Origin: Azadirachta indica
Lineage: Eukaryota; Streptophyta; Magnoliopsida; Sapindales; Meliaceae
Direction of reading: 5' to 3'
DNA: 64,000 nt
Assembly: GCA_022749755.1 (NCBI GenBank)
Contig: CM040443.1
Coordinates: forward strand, 17,265,244-17,329,243
Made by a program: the position numbers and the translations under genes. Positions 22,715-33,938 of the stretch are shown in pieces. The notes under the pieces are model-generated. The model was given only the letters and a program-made list of their open reading frames with translations, did no database searches and had not been told where the DNA came from. How positions within the stretch are numbered: the first letter of the stretch is position 1; the number at the start of each line of letters is the position of its first letter.

Positions 22715-23134
22715 TGATTCTATTTTCTTTGTTTTGTTTGTTTTGTTGTTGTATTTTAGCTTTTCTTAATTGCCTTCTGTTTTGCAATAATATTTCTACT
22801 ATCTCTTAAAAGCATACACAATCTGCCTTAGTTTCTTTTAACCCTGATCAAGAATGATGGATGCATACAGGATATATATTTTGAATTGAGATAAGTTGCC
22901 ACAACATTAAAAATATATAAGATGCATAACAATTCAATAAAATTAAATAAACGCTAGCATGCACATGAGATCATATATGTTAGAGGTGAATTAATATATA
23001 GCTCCACTAAAAAAATTTAATTCACTATAAACTATTAAATTAAAGAATTATTGATAACTAAAACCAATCTTAGGCCCAAAGTCAAAACTCATTTCACAAC
23101 ACGTCATTTTACTAAGTATATGTGATAAGATAGA
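22715..23134. repeat. Diverged local duplication, copy 2
   Basis: Partner of 21450-22245; it lacks the 21820-22117 insertion and ~105 bp near 21550-21655. It ends at 'gataagataga', where the LARD-1 LTR begins. Confidence 0.65.
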
Positions 23135-24675
23135 TGTTGATGCGAGAACTTTGCTTAATTGCACTAGGTCTGGAGATAGGTCTTGGTGTCCTTGATGTGG
23201 TCAGCTCAACGATACTAGGTCTATGTGTCTGGGATATAGGTAACATGGTTCGAAGCTTGGCGGAAGCAAAGTTGGCTAGAAGACCTCTGAAATGGTGAAT
23301 AAACATTGCCCATTCCTCTTATAACTGCTTTGTTTAACCTCCCCATACCCTAAATAGTCTCAAACCCAAGATTTAGCTGAGTCGCTCTGTAAGCACCATT
23401 TAAGACAAAACAAAGGTAAGATAAAAGTCGCCTCTCCAGCGACCCCCTTCCGATGCTTAAGTCAGTTTCTACCAAAGAGTAGATTTAAAGGGCGTGGGTC
23501 TTACCCATCTTATGTAAATAAGAATGAAATGTTGACAAGCGAAAGAAGGTCCAATAATGGTGAATGAGGTTAAGACTTCTCATCCTTTGGAGAAAACTGT
23601 CATGAGGAGGTGTTAATAGAGGGCTCATGGAGCATTAATGGAGGTTAGAATGAGTATAGAGAATGTTCTTAGAGAGTGTATTCAGTGAAGAGTTTTCTTG
23701 GGGAAATGGGCTTTTTCTTGAAGCAGTTAAAATGAAGGTGGCAACTTATCCCACACCTAGGAAAATATATGTTTATTTATAGAGGCAAAGCTGGGCAATG
23801 ATTGGTTGATGAGTTTTACCCTAACTTTTCTCAACTTGGTGCATATAGAGCTAGCTTATTTGACCTCGGGGCACCACATGCCAAGTTGGGATTATTAGCT
23901 TTCATAGCACCAACACCCTTTTGCCAGATGGTCCTCTACTAGTTAGCAGTTGGTCCCAGGCCTACTACCTGGCATTTGGCCAGCCCAAAATGTTCTCTGC
24001 ACCTGCCTTATTACTTTTTAGTGGTCCCCTGCTCAATATCTCTGAGTATAAAAGGAAACCCAAGTCATTTTGACTTGGTCATTAGTGTACCTAGGCTTCT
24101 GGTCTCTAGCGCACTGGGGCAACCAAGCACTTCTAAACCTTAGAGCGTCTAGATATCTAAGTATCCGTGATCTCCTATTGACAAGGACTAAAAGCACAAC
24201 ATCAAGCTATTTAGAGCATATTTATATACATCTTTTGGCGTAATGGAGAATTTGGGGCGTTCTTCTAAACTTTTTTCTATGGTTGGTAGCATGCAATTAT
24301 GTGTATTATATGCGCTATGGTATATGGTCACGTTTTCCACAAATGCCACAATATATGGTCACATGAGCATTTCTATTTGTACTATAGTATATAGTTGCAT
24401 AGGCATCCATATGTACCATGGTATATAGTCACGTGGGCATTCCTGCCCATGCCATGACATACGGTTAGTAGGGTGTTATTAATAAACAGAGAATGTTATG
24501 GCAATATATAGCAAGGTGCCTTACTCGAGGTGGGTCTTACCGAGCCAGTTTTGACTTGATTCTCAGTACGCTTTACATCGAGTTAGCCACAAGGTGGGTT
24601 ACCTCATTTGGTATTGGCTGAAACTATTACGAGTGCATGTTTTGCCACATGTCCAATTATTTTTCACCCATAACA
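23135..24675 (-). repeat. 3' LTR of LARD-1
   Basis: On the plus strand it runs from TGTTGATGCG to CCCATAACA (1541 bp). It matches 28752-30283 along its length; for example, 'gacccccttc.g.tgctta' occurs at 23440 and 29059. It contains a ~36-bp tandem repeat at 24309-24478. Confidence 0.85.
24309..24478. repeat. 36-bp tandem repeat inside LARD LTR (about 5 units)
   Basis: The core 'atggtatatggtcacgtggg' is repeated with ~36-bp period and drift. Homologous arrays lie in the other LARD LTRs at 29959-30163, 46840-47000 and 51940-52070, with different unit numbers. Confidence 0.8.
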
Positions 24676-24688
24676 GAGGCCCCCCAGC
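24676..24688 (-). other. Polypurine tract of LARD-1
   Basis: Plus-strand 'gaggccccccagc' reads GCTGGGGGGCCTC on the element strand, next to the 3' LTR. Confidence 0.75.
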
Positions 24689-25424
24689 TTCTAATGGCTA
24701 AGGTGAAACCGAAGGTCTTGAAAGCTACATACAGCTCCTCACCTTTATTACTTTGGTGAATGGCGACATTGGGTTTTGGCAGAAATTTCATGGTGATACA
24801 AGGCAAAATATTACGCGACAATAAATGGCGCAATCCCATATGGTGGTAATTCTATATTGACGGGTTACAATGAAGTATGCTAATGATTAAGAATTAGGTG
24901 ACATATGCACCCTCTAGGTGTTTATCCATTAGTTTAGACGTTTTAGAGGCTTATTCTGCCTTAATTTCTACTTGACCTAATCATAAAGACTTAGTATTAT
25001 TACCTAGCTAGACTTGGTCCCTTGTGACCTGGCGTTGTGTTGGCGCACTTGGCAATCTAGGCTTGCCAGTGATTGATTATAATGCGCTAGGTTGCCGAAA
25101 GCACGTGCCGATGTCAATGCTTAGCTTTGCATTTTATTTCCCTTTTCTTCCCTTTATCGGAGTACACTTGAAACTTAGGCTAGCTATGGACCTTCTTTAA
25201 TCCAGGTCATTTCTTGTTGAACAGAGGATCATAATAAGCTGAGTATGGTTATCCAATCCTGAACATATGACCTTTCTGTTCTGTCCTTCTTCATGTTTCT
25301 TTTTTTGTTGGTTTTGATGCATACTCACTTGCTTATGAAGACGTTATTAAGGAGCTTTCTACTTGTCAAGAAACTAATCCTTCTTTAACTCAACTAGTCT
25401 ACATAAGCCTAACTAAGGCTTTAA

Positions 25425-26735
25425 ATGGAAGTAATGATTCAAGGATCTCTTTTTACTTTACACGGAGTAGTTCTAGCTTTCTCATTTTGCGCTCCTTTCT
25501 AGGTGCTACTTCGATCTTTAGAAGCCTCAACTCAAACTTCAATGATACTAATAGAAGAAAGATAAAAGAAGGCAGCACCGAATGTTGCCTAGGTGCTGCC
25601 TTTGCAGGTGTTGGCCTTGTCTTTGGAAGAGCTAACTCAAACTCCAAAGTTATCGACAAAAAGAAGGTGGAATAGGTGACAACAAATCCCTTATTCCCTT
25701 AATTACCCATTGAGTTGGGTAGCACCTTAAGCGACTTTTTCCTACATGCTGCCAAAGTGCTCCCTTGTTGAAATCCACCTTTAAGATTAAACAGGCCAAC
25801 AAGATGGTCGACTTAAGGACTAGTGACGTACTGGACTTGGGATCTAAGCTACTCTTTAGGTTAGTGAATTCTTATATCTTCCTTTCTTATACGAGATTTT
25901 TTTATTCTTAGTCTTCATTGTATTCTTTCCTTACTACAATGCCTTACTCATGATTGAGAATGGTAAGAAACTCAAAGAGATTGCTCTCTCATCTGAGCTT
26001 TTAAGGAAGAATGATGTTAAAATTGTCCATCTTTACTTAGCTTTAAGATAAAGTAGGCAAGGGTCGAGAGCTCCTAACTTAGTTGACATTGAAAGTTCCT
26101 CCTAGAAGGTTGTTGCCTCAGTGGTGAGCAAGGATCCAAGTACTTGATGTACTACTGAGATGCACCGACTTTATGTCTAGGATAACTTTAGTTAAGAAGA
26201 TACACAGGAAGGTGAGAAAGGCACCAAGTGCTTCAAGGCTCGAACAAAGGAATTGGGCAATGAAAGATGGGAGCTCAGCATGGTCATCCTAGCTATCCAA
26301 AGAGCTAAGCAACATATTAGATAGGTGATTTGCTCATACTTTTCAAGTGCTTCCTATGATGAAATCTGCCCTTTCGTCAATTAACGCAAAGAGAGTTGGC
26401 AGGATGGCTAGCTCAAGGCCCAAGTCATATGTCTTCAAAAGGAAGCCTAAGAGAAAGATTACAAGATTCGTAGGCTATCTGGTGAATTTAAGGAAGTATA
26501 TTATGCCTTTTTACAACTCTAGGATAAGGTGGGCATGAGTAAGGAGCTTTAAGGGAAGATTGCTCAGCTTAGAATAGAGTTTGGCTTTAGCTATGTGAAT
26601 GGTTACTATCTGGCTTAGTTTAAGGTCTATAAGATGTATCCTTTTTTTAGCCTGAAAGTTCATGAACTTCGAGTTTTATCGGGACAAAGTATTGGCCAAG
26701 TCCTGGATGCTTACCTCGGCTAGACCTTTTCAAGT
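25425..26735 (+). pseudogene. Antisense ORF relic of LARD-1
   Basis: On the strand opposite to gag, broken frames give 'MEVMIQGSLFTLHGVV' (25425), 'IFRSLNSNFN', 'RKIKEGSTECCLGAA', 'MKSALSSINAK' (26359) and, after a shift, 'SGEFKEVYYAFLQL' and 'YYLAxFKVYKMYP'. The homologous pieces in LARD-2 lie on the minus strand (49539-50940) in the same order, again opposite to gag. The latter part looks helical and charged, like a coiled coil. Antisense additional ORFs are known in some Ty3/gypsy (Tat-lineage) elements; whether this is one of those families is inference. Function unknown. Confidence 0.5.
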
Positions 26736-27235
26736 GTAAGCTACTAATTGCTTGCTAGATTTGGAAGTTTTCTCTCCTGCCACTGAGCTTGTTGAAGATG
26801 ATTAGAAATAAGACAAAGAGGTAATTGGTTTTGATGTGGATACGTAAGCTTACTCTAAGCTTGACCCTTGCTCTAGCCCAATTTCCCTTTTCACATGTTT
26901 TCCTATACTTTTGCTGCTGTTTATTTCTACAAATCATCTGTTGGTATAGTCTTTAAGGTTTTGACTTGCTTCTAGCATTGCATATATGTTGTGTCCTACT
27001 TTGTATGATTACGGATCAGGTCAGTCTTCCGTTACGCTAGCTAATACATGACGCTTGATTTTGATTTAATTAATTGATTTGGCACGACATGATTTCTTAG
27101 TTAAGAATTCTTCCCAGTAGTTAGTGTTGACCTGAGGTAACTCTTACCTTGCCCAAGCATGGCCCATATCAACATAACGCGGGCCTAGATATTTCAAACA
27201 CAAACTTCATAAGCAATCCATTACAATAAACAGTG

Positions 27236-27410
27236 ATATGGTATGGAGGCAATATCATGGCGAAATAATCGTGGTGAAATGGAGAAACAATCACGGTAAA
27301 ACAACTTTGGTGAAATGGAGAATAGTCATGAATAATAATGGAGATATAACTGCGGCAAAATAATCATGGAGAAATAATCACAGAGATACAATTATGAAGA
27401 TAAATCAGTA
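27236..27410. repeat. Short-period repeat in LARD-1 interior
   Basis: Variants of 'aataatcatggagaaataat' and 'catggtgaaatggagaaac' repeat at ~12-30-bp spacing. The reverse-complement counterpart lies in LARD-2 at 49020-49260. Confidence 0.7.
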
Positions 27411-27834
27411 CAAATAAGGTTACTTGACTAGGCACCAGGTGAGAATCGTACCTTTTTCTAGGTACACGTAGGTGCGTATCCTTTCTCGACCTGGTCGCTG
27501 GAAGTGTTTCCTGAGCTGGTCAGCATTCGAGATCAAAGGCCTTCATCTTCTACCTTACGGGGTGACGTAAGCGATCTACATTGAGATAGTGAGAAGTGAC
27601 CTTCAGATTAATGCTAGGCATACGGATAGATCACGTTTCTTGTGCCCTCTTCAGTAAACATAGCAATGGTCAAAGTCTTCGAAGGTAACTTGAAAGGTCA
27701 TGTTATGAGATTCACCTTATTCTTCTTGTAGGCCAAGGTGGGGTCGTTAGAGTGAGCTTTCTTGGCTTTGTTGGAGCTCCTGGGTAAGGTAGCTCCCGGA
27801 TATAGTTCACACTTTATCTCGCCTAGAAGTCACT

Positions 27835-27970
27835 ACACCAGCATCAAGTACTAGAACATTTCTATATGGGTGACCAAGTCAATTTGACCTTGGTAAGGAC
27901 TCTCTACACCAACATTAAGTCCTAAAACATCTCCATATGGGTGACTAGGTTAATCTGACCTTGGTAGGAT
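27835..27970. repeat. ~72-bp tandem duplication beside gag of LARD-1
   Basis: 'tgggtgaccaagtcaatttg' near 27867 and 'tgggtgactaggttaatctg' near 27939 are corresponding points of two ~72-bp units. The length equals 24 codons, so the duplication was frame-preserving. Confidence 0.7.
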
Positions 27971-28260
27971 TTAATGTGGAGCATACTAAATTTTCTTGGC
28001 AAGCTGACCTTTTCGATTTCCTTAACTAGTAGAGCATTAAGGTCTCCAAGGAGGTTTATTGGACCAAGGTCGGCCTTGCTTGCCCTAAACTCCCCCCACC
28101 TCGACTTGTAACTTACAAGATGTTTCCTTAAGCTATCCATATATGAGTGCTCAGGGTCTCCCTCTTTTTGGCACTTGGTCATTAAGGAAAACCTTAAGTC
28201 CCCATTCTTAGACCTATTACTTTGGCTCTTAGGTGCTTCAACTATGTTGTTGGCTGTCAA
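27922..28260 (-). pseudogene. Ty3/gypsy gag N-terminal relic (LARD-1)
   Basis: The 112-residue frame carries 'LLVKEIEKVSLPRKF' followed by a Tyr/Gln and 'VTHMEMF' segment, the usual lead-in to the retrotransposon gag capsid domain of plant Ty3/gypsy elements ('...PLPRKF.mP.i..Y.G..Dp..H...f'). It breaks off after the Met-Glu-Met-Phe; downstream the duplication at 27835-27970 and stops destroy it. The frame lies 3' of the primer-site end as expected for gag. Confidence 0.65.
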
Positions 28261-28730
28261 TCTTTTGTTACTTCAGTGACTCTTTGGAGGTCTTGTGTGA
28301 GGTTTTGTGGTAAAGTAAATGTTGGCTTTTTACTATATTGACTTGCTTCTCTTTGACCAAGTTGAGTAGGTTCACGTTGGTCAGCCTTGGTAGGTTCAAG
28401 TCTGAGTTAACTTTCCACTAGGTCCTTTGGACCTTGCTATGGTAGTGATGGGATCCTAAAGTTGGCACATAAATATGTCTTCGTGTACTACAAGTGACCT
28501 CAAGTTCTAACTATCTTCTTGACCACCTCGACCTTTTCTCCTTTTAACTAAGTTTGCAGCTAACTTCTTTTCGTTTTGGCATTTCGCAAACTTAAGAGGA
28601 GTTTATCATTTAACGGACAGTTGCTGGTTAGGTTCTTTGGTGTGTTTTCAGCCATCTTTTCTTGTAGCATTAGACACCCACATATGGCTCATTTGACGAA
28701 CACATAAGTTATGGTGGAGCATTTTGTACA

Positions 28731-28751
28731 GGTCCCCATAGACAATGCCAC
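28731..28751 (-). other. Primer-site-like sequence of LARD-1
   Basis: On the element strand, TGGCATTGTCTATGGGGAC directly follows the 5' LTR end ...CATCAACA. It resembles the 'TTGGCGCCGTCTGTGGGAA' start common after plant gypsy LTRs, with substitutions. Confidence 0.55.
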
Positions 28752-30283
28752 TGTTGATGTGGAAATTTTGCTTAACTATACCAGGTTTGGAGATAAGTTT
28801 AGGTGTCCTTGACGTGGTCATCTAGGCTACGCCAAGTCTATGTGACTAGGAGATAAGTGACGTGGTTTGAAACTTGGTTGAAGGAAAGTTGGCTAGGAGA
28901 CCTTTGAAATGATGAGTAGATGTTGCTTGTTCCCCTCACAACCACTTTGTTTTACTTTCTCGTACCCCAAATAGTCTCAAACCCAAGATTTACTCGAGTC
29001 ACTCCAAAAGCACCTTATAAGACAGAACAAAATGTCAAACGAAGGTCGCCTCTCTAGCGACCCCCTTCTGTTGCTTAAGTCAGTTTCTATCGAAGGTTTT
29101 CTCTCTTTTATGTAAATAGAAATAAAGTACTAGGAAGGGAAAAAAGGTTTAGCAAAGGTGAACGAGGTCAAGGCTTTTCATTCTTTAGAAAAAATTATTA
29201 TGGAGAGGTCTTCATGGAAAACTCATGAAGCATTAATGGAGGTCAAAATGAACATGGAGAATGTTCTTAGAGAGTGTATGTAGAAGAGAATTTTTTTGGG
29301 AGAAATGAGTTTTTTCTTGGAGTGACGAAGATGAAGGTGGCAACTTATCTCATACTCAGGGAAAAATATGTTTATATATGATGACAAAGCTGGGCAATGA
29401 TTGGTTGATGCATTTTGCCCTAATCTTGCTCAACCTAGTGCACGTGGAGCTAACTTATTTGACCTCAGTATGCCATGTGGCGAGCTAGAATTAGTGGTTT
29501 TCGCATCACCCAACACTTCTATGCCATGTGGCAAGATCTTATTCGATCTAGGGTTAGCCTGTGGTCCTTTTTTAGCTAATAGCCGGTCCCTATCTTACTA
29601 CCAGATATTTGGCCAGCCTAAAATACTCTTTGTACCCTAGCAACTTCAGATATTATTCCCTCTCACTTTTTAGTGGTCATTTGCTCAGTATCTTTGAGTG
29701 TAAAAAGAAACCCAGGTTGTGTTGACCTGGTCCTTGTGTACTTAGGCTCTTGGTCTCTATTACACCTGGGCAACTAAGCATTTCTAGACCTTGGAACATC
29801 TAAATATCTAGATATCCTTAATCTCTCATTGACAAGGACTAAATGCTTAGCATCAAGTCGTTTAGAGCATGTTTATGTACATCTCTTGGCATAACAAAGA
29901 ATCTAGGGCGCTCTTCTAAAGTCTTTTCTTTGGGCGATAGTATGTAACTACGTGCATTACACATGCTATAGTATATGGTCATGTTTTCCACATATGCCAC
30001 GGTATATGGTCACATGAGCACTTTCAAATGCACCACGGTATATGGTCGCGTAGGCACTTCCATATGCATCACAATATATAGTCACATGGGCGTTTCATAT
30101 GTGTTACAGTATATGATCATGTGGGCATTCCTACCTGTGCCATGGTATATGGTCATGTAGGGTGTTATCAGCGAACAGCAAATATTTTGGCAACATATAA
30201 TGGGGTGCCCAAATCGAGGTGGGCTTTACCTAGCCAATTTAACCTGGTTCTAAGTGCACTCTACGTTGAGGTAGTCACGAAAT
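28752..30283 (-). repeat. 5' LTR of LARD-1 (truncated at its outer end)
   Basis: Starts TGTTGATGTGG on the plus strand and parallels 23135-24675 until about 30283; the last ~75-80 bp of the partner are missing. It contains the 36-bp tandem array at 29959-30163 (about 6 units). Confidence 0.8.
29959..30163. repeat. 36-bp tandem repeat inside LARD-1 5' LTR (about 6 units)
   Basis: Units of the form 'cacggtatatggtcacatg' with ~36-bp spacing; one unit more than in the partner LTR. Confidence 0.8.
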
Positions 30284-30690
30284 TCAATTGTGTGAATGGA
30301 GTCGGAACAAAAAAAAAACTTTAGGGAGAACTTGGTAAAAAGTCTCAATTTTGCTCAACGATCAAACTTAACAGTCAAACATACTTGGTCAATAGTTTGA
30401 CTTGACCTGATTCTATTCTTTAATAGTTCAAACCGATTGGTTTGGATTCAGTTTAGATGGACTGGTTCAAAGTTGACTGGGTTCAATTTTTCTAGTTCAC
30501 CTCAATTTGGTTTGAATGGTTCAACTTAGTTTGGTTCATTTGTTTGAGATTCTCTTCTTGCATAGTAAACTTTTGGTGGCTCGTGATGGCATGTTCGAAC
30601 TTGGATTTGGATGATTTTGGTGTCTTTGTGTTCTTCTCATCTAGAGCTTTGATTTGATATGCTACATTAATATGTTTGACAACACGAATT

Positions 30691-30705
30691 GGGCTCTAAT
30701 ACCAC
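30691..30705 (-). other. Primer-binding site (Met tRNA), minus strand
   Basis: GTGGTATTAGAGCCC on the minus strand, two bases from the LTR edge. Confidence 0.75.
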
Positions 30706-30707
30706 TT

Positions 30708-31122
30708 TGTTGAAAATATCACTCAAAAGACAATTTTATTAATTTTTGTACAACAATTACAACAAGAGAAGAATCCTTACAACCTCACACCAGCAAACTA
30801 ATATAAGAGAAGATGACTTTAAATGCTATTACTTTTTCTTCGCTTGGACTTTCTAATCAAGAGATGCAAGGCAGTATTTATACTTAAACAAAATCAATAC
30901 AGACCACTCACTAAAATAAACTCAAAAAAAAACTTACCATACAAAGTGCACTACTTAAGCTAACTTTAATTATTCATCAAAGCCACTTAACCTAACTTCA
31001 ATTATTCGTTAAACCTAACATTGTAAGCTTTTTTGATTGAGTCAATTTGGATTCAATTTTAATTGGACTAAGAACTTGGATTTTGCATGAAGTTTGGATT
31101 TGATCAAGTTTATTCTTCAACA
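30708..31122 (-). repeat. Copia LTR, 415 bp
   Basis: Plus-strand ends are TGTTGAAAATATC and TTCTTCAACA, so the LTR has inverted TGTTGA/TCAACA ends. On the minus strand a TATA box 'gtataaatactg' (plus 30871-30882) lies in the expected place. Confidence 0.65.
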
Positions 31123-31424
31123 TGTGTGTTGAATTGAAGATAATATGATTTTAATTCATTATAATATGATTTTGAATTATTTTCATAGGTTTTTGTTCTT
31201 TATTTATAATTGTATAATTATTTTCATAGTTAAAAAAATTTGCATCAGTTACTAGCATGAATAAAGAAATAATAAAAAAAAAAGGGATCATGGTTAATTG
31301 TCTCTAGTTAAACTATGTTAAGAATCGTATTATTTAAAATAATTGAGTATGTTAAGACGAAATTGATCTCGTTTTATTAAAGAAAATCTATGTTTTGAAT
31401 AAATTAATAACATATGATATAATA

Positions 31425-31520
31425 CTAACCAAATAAATTTCAATTATCATTTGATGTATATTAACCAAATAAATTTCAATTATCATTTGATGCAGACTAA
31501 CCAAATAAATTTTTATATAT
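31425..31520. repeat. 36-bp tandem repeat (2.5 units)
   Basis: 'taaccaaataaatttcaatt' recurs at 31425 and 31461-31462, and partly at ~31498; the first two units are nearly identical. Confidence 0.8.
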
Positions 31521-31689
31521 CATCAATTGGTGGCATGTTCAATTTATGTATAAACAATATAAGTGTTTTTACTACATATGACATCATTTATTTATTTATG
31601 TTTAACCAATTTATGGTATTATGGTATAAGCTTTCATTTACTCACTATTTCTAAAAGAAAAAGACTAAAAAAGCCAACAATGCATCTCT

Positions 31690-32262
31690 GTGGTGCCAAC
31701 TTCAATGCTCACAAGGGCCAAAATAATGCATCAATGTGGTGTCAACTTTAATGCCTAAAAGGGCCAAATATTGCAACTCCACGTTGCTAAAACTATATGG
31801 TCTGGAATAACAAATACTTGTAACTCCATGATATCAATATCTTGCCCAAGAAGGCCAAACATTACAATTCTACACTGCTAAAACTACAGTCTAGGGAAAA
31901 AAAACTTGTACCTCAAGTTACTAACTTCTGATGCTCAAACGAGCCTAAATCATGCATTTCTATTGTTTTGAAATATAAGTCCAAATGGACAAAAAGTAAA
32001 TGTACTTATGTAGTATTGAATTCTCACATTCATAAGAGGCAAAATATCTACCTTTACAATGTCAAAATACAAAGTTCAAAAGGACAAAAAAAAAAGGTGC
32101 ACCTTCGTGGTATCAATATTTAGTTTAGAAGGACAAAATAATAATATACTTCCTTGGTACTAACATCAAAGCTACAGAGGGCTAAACATTATACCTCTGT
32201 TGTACTAATTTAAAAAGTCCTAAGGAATAAAAGTTATACTCACATAGTATTGACATCTTAAC
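31690..32262. repeat. Degenerate ~46-bp minisatellite, 12-13 units
   Basis: Units begin with a 'ggtactaac' variant at about 31692, 31738, 31783, 31830, 31875, 31917, 31964, 32011, 32060, 32108, 32155, 32200 and 32245. Each carries an 'aaggccaaa' centre and a 'tacaactccatg'-like end. Spacing is 42-49 bp. The period is not a multiple of three and all frames are blocked, so it is not coding. Confidence 0.75.
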
Positions 32263-33350
32263 TAAGAGAAAAGAATATAACGAAATACCGCAACATTTAA
32301 GCAAGAGAAATACATAACAAAAGAATAATAATAAACAAAAACTACAACATAAAGAGACGCAAGATTGGAAATAAAAACAAATGAAGTACAAGCTTATAAG
32401 TAACAAAATCAACTCCACTACTAATAACAAAACCAAACCAAAAGCAAAATCAATCATAACTAAAATGCCTAAACAGAAACATAACCAATGCTAACACCGA
32501 AACAAGTAATATCAATTGAATAAAATGACAAAGAGATGAAAGATCGAGAGACAAAAGAGTTTAGTATATGAATCAATGTGAGGAGGAAAAGAGTAGAAAT
32601 CAAAATTTTCTGGCCAAAAGAAAATTTTCTTTTGCTCTCAAAGCAGAGGGAACTAAGAAAGCTAAGAATCGTGGGCAAACTCTTTATAAATTCAAAATGT
32701 ACTCATGGCATCATACTAACCAGGGCTTCATTAATTAACACTTATACTTCGTCATTCCTTAAATAACAAAACATTAGTTACTCTATTTGAAGTTTTCATA
32801 TAAAACATCAGTAAATGATTATAGGAAATTTAGTAAAAATATCAAGTTGTTGAGCATATTAGAGGCTTTGAATAGTAACTATTTTACTTTTGAAACTAGG
32901 AGATTTCCTATTGAATCGTTTTTTAACATCCAAATTAGGTTACCTTTCGCTTGTATGTTAGCTTGATAAAATAGCTACTTAAACTCTATATTAAAGAAAA
33001 AAGCCCCAAAATATAAATTATAAAATTCAAATTCACAAAACTCTAATTAACATTTTTATTAAAGCTAGACCCAATGAAGAAGATTTTTGAAGTAAGTCAT
33101 ACTTTATCGGAACTAAAGGCAAGACAAAATTTTGAATTATCTCCAATTAGAATCACATTAAATCGTTAATTAGTTATATCTTCAATAATAATTCCATAGG
33201 ACTGATATTTCAAATAACTTAAGGAATTAGTAAGTATATAAAGAAAAGAAAAAAAAGAAAAAATCGGTTTTTTTTTTTTTTTTTTTTTTTTTGCATACAA
33301 ACAAATTCATTATTTGATATCAAGTGATAAAATCTAGTATCAACATTTTG
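32263..33350. other. Gene-free AT-rich spacer with a 25-T run
   Basis: No domain recognised; T25 at 33268-33292. The minus frames at 32182-32678 are low-complexity Leu/Phe/Cys-rich shadows. Confidence 0.55.
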
Positions 33351-33590
33351 CATAATAATTATTTTATAAATATTTACTTTGATCAAAATAAAATAATTAT
33401 TTACTTTACAAAATAATTATTTATATATATATATATTTACTTTGCATAAAAATAAAATAATTATTCATTTTACGTAATAATTATTTATATAAATATTTAT
33501 TTTGCATAAAAATAAATAATTATTTGCTTTACACAATAATTATTTCTACCAATATTTACTTTACATTAAAAATAAAATAATATTAATTAC
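33351..33590. repeat. ~61-bp AT-rich tandem repeat, 4 units
   Basis: Units start near 33351, 33410, 33474 and 33533, each with 'ataattattt', then 'atatttactttgcataaaa' and 'aaataattattt'. Confidence 0.75.
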
Positions 33591-33938
33591 ATAATGGCGT
33601 ATTTTTCAAAAATAAAGAGCGTAGTGGGCAATTCGAGAATACTTGAAGGGGCAATAGCGCATTTTCCCTTATTATTACTCTTACATTTTTTTTAGAGACG
33701 TAAATGGCTATTTATATCATATGCATGGTTAACAAATAACAAGAAGTGTATATCATACGTAGTATATATAGAAATAGACTTTGAGAGGAATGCCTCTGCA
33801 GAGAGCCAGACTCACACTTAATATTGTTATTAATTGCTAATTAAGCTCCAACAATCTATATCATGCAATCAGTTATTGCTACTGCTACTTCTATATATCC
33901 ATCAGCTTTGGTTTGATTTCTCATTGGCCTCGAAAATA

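Larger units (their letters stand above)
23135..30283 (-). mobile_element. Non-autonomous Ty3/gypsy (LARD-like) element, copy 1
   Basis: Two long direct repeats (23135-24675 and 28752-~30283) flank ~4.1 kb. Orientation is minus: a purine tract (complement of 24676-24688) abuts the 23135-24675 repeat, and a primer-site-like sequence abuts the other repeat. The interior codes a gag relic on the minus strand and a degenerate ORF on the plus strand. No protease, RT, RNase H or integrase is visible, so the element must have depended on a relative. The right LTR lacks its last ~75-80 bp and joins copia sequence. Confidence 0.8.
30284..31122 (-). mobile_element. 5' end of a minus-strand Ty1/copia element
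   Basis: Plus-strand 'gggctctaataccac' (30691-30705) is the reverse of GTGGTATTAGAGCCC, a Met-tRNA primer site. It lies next to an LTR at 30708-31122, so the element is read on the minus strand and the bases 30284-30690 are leader. That leader is full of 'ggttcaa'-type words and has no gene. The rest of the element was lost where it joins LARD-1. Confidence 0.65.

Noticed and set aside
31690..32262. CRISPR-like array
   Set aside because: Repeats and spacers are not separable; the whole unit drifts as in a minisatellite, and the context is plant nuclear DNA.
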